Part shown: in pieces, positions 60,801 to 64,000 of the stretch
Position numbering within the stretch: the stretch's first letter is position 1
Layout of the letters: the number at the start of each line of letters is the position of its first letter
Source of the DNA: Plutella xylostella
Taxonomy: Eukaryota; Arthropoda; Insecta; Lepidoptera; Plutellidae
Reading direction: 5' to 3'
Assembly (NCBI RefSeq): GCF_932276165.1
Contig: NC_063991.1
Span: 4,641,001-4,705,000, forward strand
DNA: 64,000 nucleotides
Notes under the pieces: model-generated
Databases searched by the model: none
What the model saw: the letters and a program-made list of their open reading frames with translations, nothing else
Told to the model about the DNA's origin: nothing
Made by a program: the position numbers and the translations under genes

Positions 60801-61724
60801 GATTTGGATAAAACTTGCTACGAAGGCACCTGACACTCTTATGTCGGTATTAACGCAACTGAACCGATTTTGATGAAATTTGCTACAAAGATAGCGCACA
60901 CCCTGGCCACATACCTGCGCCTGAGCTCGCTGCCGCTCCGCCGCGAGGCTGCGGGCCAGCGCCGCGCGCTCCGCCTTCAGAGCCGACACGGAGTCTCGTC
61001 ATCATCATCATCAGCCTATAGCAGTCCACTGCTGGACGTAGGCCTCTCCCAAAGCACGCCACTGGATGCGAAATTTAGCTTACGGAGTCTCGTGAAAATG
61101 TAAATTCGGCCGGGTAACAAACAAAACACAACCGCACGACATCTGAGCGGCTCGCGGACTATTAGCGTCAATTCACACGTACCACAACCACACCACGTCG
61201 CAGCGACATAATGTGGTCAAGCTGTGGTTACGTGTGAATTGGATTATTCATTTTCAATACAAAATATACGCCCGACCACACGGCGTGGTTGTGGTGTGGT
61301 TGTGGCTGTGGTGTGGTTGTGGTACGTCTGAATTGACCCTTATAGCTCATACATATTCGCGTGTCGAACACTTCTCATTGACGTAGAGGACAGGATATAA
61401 AGCTCTTCCCATTTCCAGCACAGTGTATTCGAGCGACTGTACGCTCCCCGACCCTATACTCAAGCACGTCGCCGTCGTCGCCACTTACATACACTTTGTA
61501 ATGAAACATTTTCGTCTTATGCCTTTTCTTTGTAATTCGCGCCTTGCGTCGGTGGTGGTTTAGCTACTGAACCGATTTTGATGAAATTCGCTTTGAAGGT
61601 GACTCACACCCTGGCCACATACCTGCGCCTGCGCTCGCTGCCGCTCCGCCGCGAGGCTGCGGGCCAGCGCCGCGCGCTCCGCCTTCAGAGCCGACACGGA
61701 GTCTTGAGGACGGGGCGAGGACAG
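48813..61724 (-). CDS. MCC: MCC homologue (colorectal mutant cancer protein), 15 exons, 5' end not in view
   Basis: Fifteen exons join in phase from 61724 to a stop at 48813 (503 residues so far). Matches to vertebrate MCC: AELHGVIAELMRR (exon 2), AKLASRVRLKR (exon 7), VAAEQLAEEVCAQADLREAL (exon 8), LETYDVLLALAESE (exon 10), RESAELVARQLLAKL (exon 11), ERALRQHAARLKSDSAAIR (exon 12) and VDMEHAVMM (exon 13). Almost the whole protein is predicted coiled coil. The last residues ASETDL form a class I PDZ ligand, as vertebrate MCC ends in ETSL. Vertebrate MCC acts in Wnt/beta-catenin control and binds the polarity protein Scribble (family knowledge). The C-terminal coiled-coil part is much shorter than in vertebrates, either true or through an unseen exon. 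Several exons have extra tandem copies. Confidence 0.9.
49254..50223. mobile_element. hAT-type element with GTCTAGAA duplication, itself hit by a mariner-like MITE
   Basis: Ends CAGCTATACTCAAACTGCGG and the inverse of CATTGGTACTCAACC, flanked by GTCTAGAA at 49246-49253 and 50224-50231. 8-bp duplication and CAG...CTCAA ends fit hAT. It contains GCGGCCCGCGGGCCGC near the left end. No transposase. Confidence 0.88.
49346..50101. mobile_element. Mariner-like inverted-repeat element
   Basis: Inverted ends around GTGTAAAAAGTATCGGGAT, TA on both sides, with a second inverted pair TTCATCCAAATTTATTTTAT. The arms continue AGAAACGATACAC. The centre has CTCTGGTTAATATGG-type sequence but no complete transposase. 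Likely a deleted mariner. Confidence 0.75.
50412..50498 (-). CDS. MCC: MCC exon 14
   Basis: Acceptor TTTCTCAG, donor GTATAG. 29 codons, EVLVAREERAAALEALSLER then ARVNTLVRQ. Coiled coil, phase 0 to 0. Confidence 0.85.
51039..51112 (-). CDS. MCC: MCC exon 13
   Basis: Acceptor GGTTGACAG, donor GTCAGC. It encodes DDEEVPASAPPVSMVDMEHA then VMMQ, matching LDLENAVLMQ of vertebrates. Phase 1 to 0. Confidence 0.85.
51148..51352 (+). repeat. Family q repeat
   Basis: GTTCCCGCGAACTTTGG ... GGGATAAAAAGTAGCC ... GACAGACAGACACAG, ending in TTTCGCATTTATAAA. Near full-length copy. Confidence 0.75.
51507..51623 (-). repeat. Partial copy of MCC exon 12
   Basis: 117 of 128 nt with its donor, 464 bp downstream of the real exon. 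The first 11 nt and the acceptor are missing. The surrounding intron (CCCTATGT...GATGAGGGAT, CATCATCATC) is also repeated. Confidence 0.88.
51637..51674 (+). repeat. tRNA-Tyr 3'-half fragment with CCA
   Basis: TCCATAGGTCGCTGG, a T-arm and GGCTCGAAGGACCA, matching insect tRNA-Tyr from the anticodon stem to CCA. It starts 14 bp after the broken edge of the exon 12 copy. Companion to 11385-11422. Confidence 0.7.
51690..51910 (+). pseudogene. LINE reverse-transcriptase C-terminal remnant
   Basis: Translates to TNQTPIDKEILLRKWRWIGH then VLRRPDNHLSKQGLK, the end of an RTE-type LINE ORF, followed by the GCTGCATCAAC...CCTATGT tail. No intact ORF. Confidence 0.75.
51971..52098 (-). CDS. MCC: MCC exon 12
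   Basis: Acceptor CTATCTCCAG, donor GTCAGT. It encodes LEPWTAESERALRQHAARLK then SDSAAIRA, matching FTKEDEQRLKDYIQQLKNDR of vertebrates. Phase 2 to 1. Confidence 0.9.
52569..52684 (-). CDS. MCC: MCC exon 11
   Basis: Acceptor TCCTTCCAG, donor GTGAGT. It encodes RESAELVARQLLAKLRAEPC, like RKTAENAAKALLMKLDGS of vertebrates, then a Pro/Leu-rich stretch. Phase 0 to 2. Confidence 0.9.
53043..53186. mobile_element. Palindromic MITE, family f
   Basis: Ends TACAGTCAGCTGCATAAATA and the inverse, like the copy at 35054-35188. Confidence 0.8.
53281..53413 (-). CDS. MCC: MCC exon 10
   Basis: Acceptor CTTCCCAG, donor GTGAGA. It encodes LETYDVLLALAESEPGTAE, the best conserved part of the family (IEAYELLLALAESEQ). 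Phase 2 to 0. Confidence 0.93.
53440..53635 (+). repeat. Family q repeat
   Basis: ACTAGCTGTTCCCGCAAGC ... GGGATAAAAAGTAGCCTATG ... GACAGACAGACACAG. Complete-looking copy. Confidence 0.75.
54010..55009 (-). repeat. Three full-length extra copies of MCC exon 9
   Basis: Copies at 54010-54121, 54478-54589 and 54898-55009, each 112 nt like the real exon, with an AG before (TATGACAG) and GTGGGT or GTAGGT after. Each translates to SVLVAQLETLRCRLSRLQAD and onward with 0-1 replacements. The acceptor tract of the copies is purine-rich and weaker than that of 55389-55500. Could be alternative exons or young duplicates. Confidence 0.88.
54156..54312. mobile_element. Palindromic MITE (ATCGCACCTTTAGTA)
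   Basis: Inverted ends ATCGCACCTTTAGTACAAT and ATTATACTAAAGGTGCGAT between two MCC exon 9 copies. Confidence 0.75.
55043..55258. mobile_element. Palindromic MITE (TATACAGG...GCATAATATTTTCACCAC)
   Basis: Ends TATACAGGGTAATTTTAAAG and the inverse of TATACAGGATGATTTTGA; inner arms ATAATATTTTCACCAC and GTGGTGAAAATATTAT. A solo half lies at about 55310-55378. Confidence 0.75.
55389..55500 (-). CDS. MCC: MCC exon 9
   Basis: Acceptor GTACAATTCCAG, donor GTGGGT. It encodes SVLVAQLETLRCRLSRLQAD then AGVLRCAGAAAAHRAS. Phase 1 to 2. Taken as the main copy of four because its acceptor is strongest. Confidence 0.85.
56058..56145 (-). CDS. MCC: MCC exon 8
   Basis: Acceptor TCTTCCAG, donor GTGAGT. It encodes VAAEQLAEEVCAQADLREAL, like VAEHLAHSLQDCSNIQEIF. 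Phase 0 to 1. Confidence 0.88.
56331..56903. mobile_element. Inverted-repeat element (GCCAAGTGCGAGTCGG ... ACGGAACCCTA)
   Basis: A widespread arthropod repeat: CGGCCAAGTGCGAGTCGGGC, AAGGGTTCCGTAG near the start, and AAGGGTTCCG plus GGCTACGGAACCCTAAAA at the end. It has a GGACAGAC tandem run before the end. Confidence 0.75.
57131..57222 (-). CDS. MCC: MCC exon 7
   Basis: Acceptor TATTGACAG, donor GTAACA. It encodes RCESRQAKLASRVRLKRTED, like IPIAKIAERVKLSKTRSES. Phase 1 to 0. Confidence 0.88.
57587..57678 (-). CDS. MCC: MCC exon 6
   Basis: Acceptor TCTCGACAG, donor GTGAGA. In the phase fixed by both neighbours it reads CCQYSRRAHSAVPSSCEREQ then GSDDVQVVGQ. Not conserved, but both junction phases fit. 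Confidence 0.7.
58140..58262 (-). CDS. MCC: MCC exon 5
   Basis: Acceptor CTCCCTCCAG, donor GTGAGT. It encodes ISQACETETDCESHREGARQ then LYEKSLNLSERDSE. Coiled coil, phase 2 to 2. Confidence 0.8.
58383..58530. mobile_element. Palindromic MITE, family b
   Basis: GCTACCGCTACACGGGTTCG ... AGTTTAGCGGCCGC, like 9171-9323. Confidence 0.75.
58742..58836 (-). CDS. MCC: MCC exon 4
   Basis: Acceptor TATTTCCAG, donor GTGAGC. It encodes NDTLSRLSSELASPAEPLTE then DVGKADQEIQV. Phase 0 to 2. Confidence 0.82.
59207..59277 (-). CDS. MCC: MCC exon 3
   Basis: Acceptor ACATTTCAG, donor GTAAAA. It encodes ECESTTQPAGELDNDADQSR. Acidic, phase 1 to 0. Confidence 0.78.
59510..60000. repeat. Tandem unit with partial MCC exon 2 copy
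   Basis: Exon 2 copy at 59689-59781 keeps the donor and about 93 of 118 nt. The adjoining intron (GAGCTGTCGTGCAATCTG, TTTCTGTAGTAGGTGG) is also present twice, about 260 bp apart. Confidence 0.82.
60103..60220 (-). CDS. MCC: MCC exon 2
   Basis: Acceptor ATCTTCCAG, donor GTAAAT. It encodes HDARLAELHGVIAELMRRRA, like YEERITELHSVIAELNKKI. Phase 0 to 1. Confidence 0.92.
60289..60420. mobile_element. Palindromic MITE, family b, third copy
   Basis: ACGGGTCTGTTATCGACGTC ... GATAACGAACCCGTGCAGCG. Confidence 0.7.
60690..61075. repeat. LINE tails around a partial MCC exon 1 copy
   Basis: A GGAGAGGCCTATGTCCAGC tail with GATGAT run (60700-60770) on the plus strand and an inverted one (60999-61075). Between them at 60915-60996 is an 82-nt copy of the exon at 61623-61724 with its donor, 708 bp downstream. 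The copy ends exactly where the second tail begins. Confidence 0.8.
61166..61343. mobile_element. Palindromic MITE, family m
   Basis: Inverted ends GTCAATTCACACGTACCACA and TGTGGTACGTCTGAATTGAC with TGGTTGTGGTGTGG runs. Confidence 0.8.
61623..61724 (-). CDS. MCC: MCC exon 1 of those visible
   Basis: Acceptor TATTCCTCAG, donor GTATGT. 34 codons ending LKAERAALARSLAAERQRAQ plus AQ, a coiled coil like VELNKRLQQTERERDLLEKKL. Phase 0 at both ends. Because it begins with an acceptor, a 5' exon with the start codon must lie further right. Confidence 0.85.
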
Positions 61725-61799
61725 CTGAGGAATATAGAGGACTGTTAGAAATATACAAGGTTTTCTAATACAGGTAAGTATAGTAAGCATAAAGGGGGA

Positions 61800-62365
61800 G
61801 ACTCAGAGACCGAGTCTTGAGGACGGGGCGAGGACAGCTGAGGAAGATAGAGGACCGTTAGAGATATATTTGTATAAACGCTTTATTGCACACGCAGTGT
61901 CGAATATACCTTTACCTAAAGGTTACTAAAATATGGTTATGTAAACCGAAAGTGGGAGACACAGAGAGTCTTGAGGACGGGTTGAGGGCAGCTGAGGAAG
62001 ATTGAGGACCGTTAGAAAAATACCTACAGGTGGTTAAAATACACTCCCGGGCAATGAAAAAGTTTTACTCACAAAATGCCGTCACCAAACGACCCCAATT
62101 TTTTCAAACATTTAATTTAAAATTTGAAAAAACTGTTATTGATTTTTGTGTGTCCTGATGCTCTGTTAAATAAACATCAAAGTTGCAGAAGGCGTAATTA
62201 AGCTAGCGTTTTCCGTTTAGGAGTAATTTGGTGTTTTTCTCAGTGGAACCTTTTCATTGCCCGTGAGTGTATGATTATAGTAAACCGAAAGAGGACGACT
62301 CAGAGATTGGGTCTTGAGGACGGGGTGAGGACAGCTGAGGAAGAGAGAGGACCGTTACACAGATG
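61800..62365 (-). repeat. Three acceptor-side copies of MCC exon 1
   Basis: Near 61811-61866, 61965-62020 and 62308-62362 the sequence AGTCTTGAGGACGGG ... GGACAGCTGAGGAAGA recurs: the first ~25 nt of the exon plus its acceptor and some intron. These lie on the 5' side of the exon and keep the acceptor, the reverse of the usual pattern. Family MITE-like sequence separates them. Confidence 0.78.
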
Positions 62366-62461
62366 ATTGATAGATGTGTCTTATTCAAACACAAAGCAAG
62401 ACATAGTTAAGGCTCCTACACACAGTGCCGGGCGCCCGCCGATGCTGCAGTGCACCCGGCG

Positions 62462-62596
62462 GCTTTACACATTCTGGATAATGGCTATCTGTGGGATAAA
62501 AGATATGCTGTCACACTCTGTTTTTGTTTTAGATAGTGACAGCATCACTTTTATCTCACAGGTAGACATTATCCAGACATTGTGAAACAGGCCCTA
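62462..62596. mobile_element. MITE relative of 49229-50359
   Basis: Inverted arms GGGATAAAAGATATGCTGTC and GACAGCATCACTTTTATC, ending CATTGTGAAACAGG. Confidence 0.65.
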
Positions 62597-62929
62597 AAAC
62601 ACTTTAGAGTGACGTATAATATTGTGAATACGATCAGACGGCGACGGTAATCTGATACGGGGAAATGATACAAATGTGGACGCAGATTATTATGAATGAT
62701 AAAATAATAAGAGTAAATTAGATAGAGCCCAAAATTACCTATTTAACTTCTTTTCCATCCCTCCAATTTGTCTTATTAAATTCACTTGACTATTATGTAC
62801 CCCTAGGTACATAGAGATAAAGTAATCAATCAACTCCCGTTGCTTCGTTTTCCTCGTCCACATAATTGGGGCGACGGAAACCTTGTTCCTATTTTTAGGG
62901 AGGGGTTTGTCCACTGCGACCGACGTCGT

Positions 62930-63041
62930 CTAAAGCTGCGTACAGACCGGCCCAACGAACGATACAGGGCAGATTGCAGCAACGAAGGTCAAGGAAACCC
63001 GTTCCTTGGCGTTCGTTTGGCCGGTCTGTACGCAGCTTAAC
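62930..63041. mobile_element. Palindromic MITE, family j
   Basis: AAGCTGCGTACAGACCGGCC ... GGCCGGTCTGTACGCAGCTT, as at 44133-44260. Confidence 0.85.
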
Positions 63042-63570
63042 ACGAAAATATGTAACCTGATCTCAGCTCAACTCCAGCTGTGACCCAGATGATAAAAGTA
63101 TGCCCGGTAAAGTGCAATAGTTGTTTAAAATTACGAGTTGTCATCATATCTTTTGGATGTACACTTTATCCTTGGACAGTTTGGACACCCTATAGTTAAA
63201 AACATACATAACTTTTATAAATTGATAATGATTATGAGCATACTTAAATGTTTATCATTGTTTGCCTAATCAAACGTAAAATCTTTGCTATTATAGCTAT
63301 CACATTTTACACACACAGTTTTAAAAATATACAAGGTGTGTACAGAATAATTCAAGCCTTTCGTTTAAAAAACTAAACTATCGAAACACACACCACCGTC
63401 TACCGCTACCCTGCTTTGGCCCGTCATTTCGTGTATTTTGCCGGGAGCAGTGGACAAACACCGTGACGGCCGGCTCTTCATTAATTTGTTTTTCCGGATC
63501 ACTCGATAATAAAATCAAACTTACTAACGAGCAAACCTTGGCAGCAGGACTGAAATCACATACCTACTAC

Positions 63571-63706
63571 AGAAGGGCTAGCACGGGGCGCAATTAAGTC
63601 GTGACAAAAGTTCTCCGTCGCGCTCGCTCTTGGGGTGCGCAATGTGAAGACGTGCAAAACTTTTGTCACGTCTTAAATGCGCTCCGTGCTAGCTGAAGAG
63701 GGCTAG
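63571..63706. mobile_element. Palindromic MITE, family a
   Basis: AGGGCTAGCACGGGGCGCAA ... GCGCTCCGTGCTAGC, second copy of the element at 1009-1142. A CA run follows at 63857-63877. Confidence 0.75.
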
Positions 63707-63974
63707 CACGAATCGTGGACATTACAGATATGCTATGATATGAACCTAAGATGTCAATGGTCAGGTATTAAAGTGTGGGGACTGCTTGCCAAACACTGTG
63801 TTGTTTGCGCTAGTTTGTGATAAAAGCGTATTTTTTCACAATGTTTTGGGAACACTACACACACACACACACACACAGATTATTCCATTGAATAAAAGGC
63901 CAAAGGTATTCAGTGTGTAGTTCCATAAACTGCTGTAGCGCTAGTGTTGCGAAAACACACACGATCCCTCTTAC

Positions 63975-64000
63975 CTTTCCTTGCATCTAAAGCGAAAAAT
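63975..64000 (-). other. Possible exon donor at right edge
   Basis: The minus strand reads CAAGGAAAG followed by GTAAGA, a good splice donor. It could end an upstream MCC exon that continues beyond the window. Too short to judge. Confidence 0.25.

Overview
The window looks like a lepidopteran (moth or butterfly) nuclear genome. Long AT-rich introns surround short, very GC-rich exons. Interspersed repeats make up a large share of the rest: palindromic MITEs, tRNA-derived SINEs, an endogenous BEL/Pao retroelement, and LINE 3' tails ending in GATGAT or GAAGAAGAAG runs. The order is inferred from repeat style and protein similarity; no search was run.

Three conserved animal genes form the backbone. 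(1) A BTBD7 homologue lies on the minus strand. I could chain 21 coding exons in phase from a start at 34472 down to 446 (726 codons), and the 3' end runs off the left edge. (2) An RFWD3 homologue (RING plus WD40 E3 ubiquitin ligase) lies on the plus strand, with its coding region in one exon at 41682-43505. (3) An MCC homologue (colorectal mutant cancer protein, coiled-coil) lies on the minus strand. I could chain 15 exons in phase from 61724 to a stop at 48813; the first exons are probably beyond the right edge. Its last residues form a class I PDZ ligand (ETDL).

The most unusual feature is that many BTBD7 and MCC exons are accompanied by extra tandem copies, full or partial. Most copies keep the 3' part of the exon and its splice donor but have lost the acceptor, and they lie just downstream in the following intron. 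Clear cases are BTBD7 exons 4, 8, 9, 10, 12, 13, 14 and 15, and MCC visible exons 1, 2, 9 and 12. Faint remnants follow BTBD7 exons 17, 18 and 20. In MCC one 112-nt exon is present four times at full length with splice sites.

The 18-kb intron 4 of BTBD7 holds two large mobile elements. At 14364-21714 is a foldback-like element with about 930-bp, nearly identical terminal inverted repeats and an 8-bp target duplication. It contains an intact 815-codon frame made only of the end of a BEL/Pao pol and an envelope gene. At 22868-31348 is a complete BEL/Pao element with an envelope: 217-bp LTRs, a CACGT target duplication, a tRNA-Tyr-like primer site and one 2477-codon frame. It sits inside a MITE (ATA target duplication), and that MITE sits inside a duplicated exon-4 unit.

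The intergenic stretches 34473-40331 and 43506-48812, and the 61725-64000 stretch upstream of the first visible MCC exon, carry mostly MITEs, SINEs and LINE remnants. No further convincing coding gene was found there.
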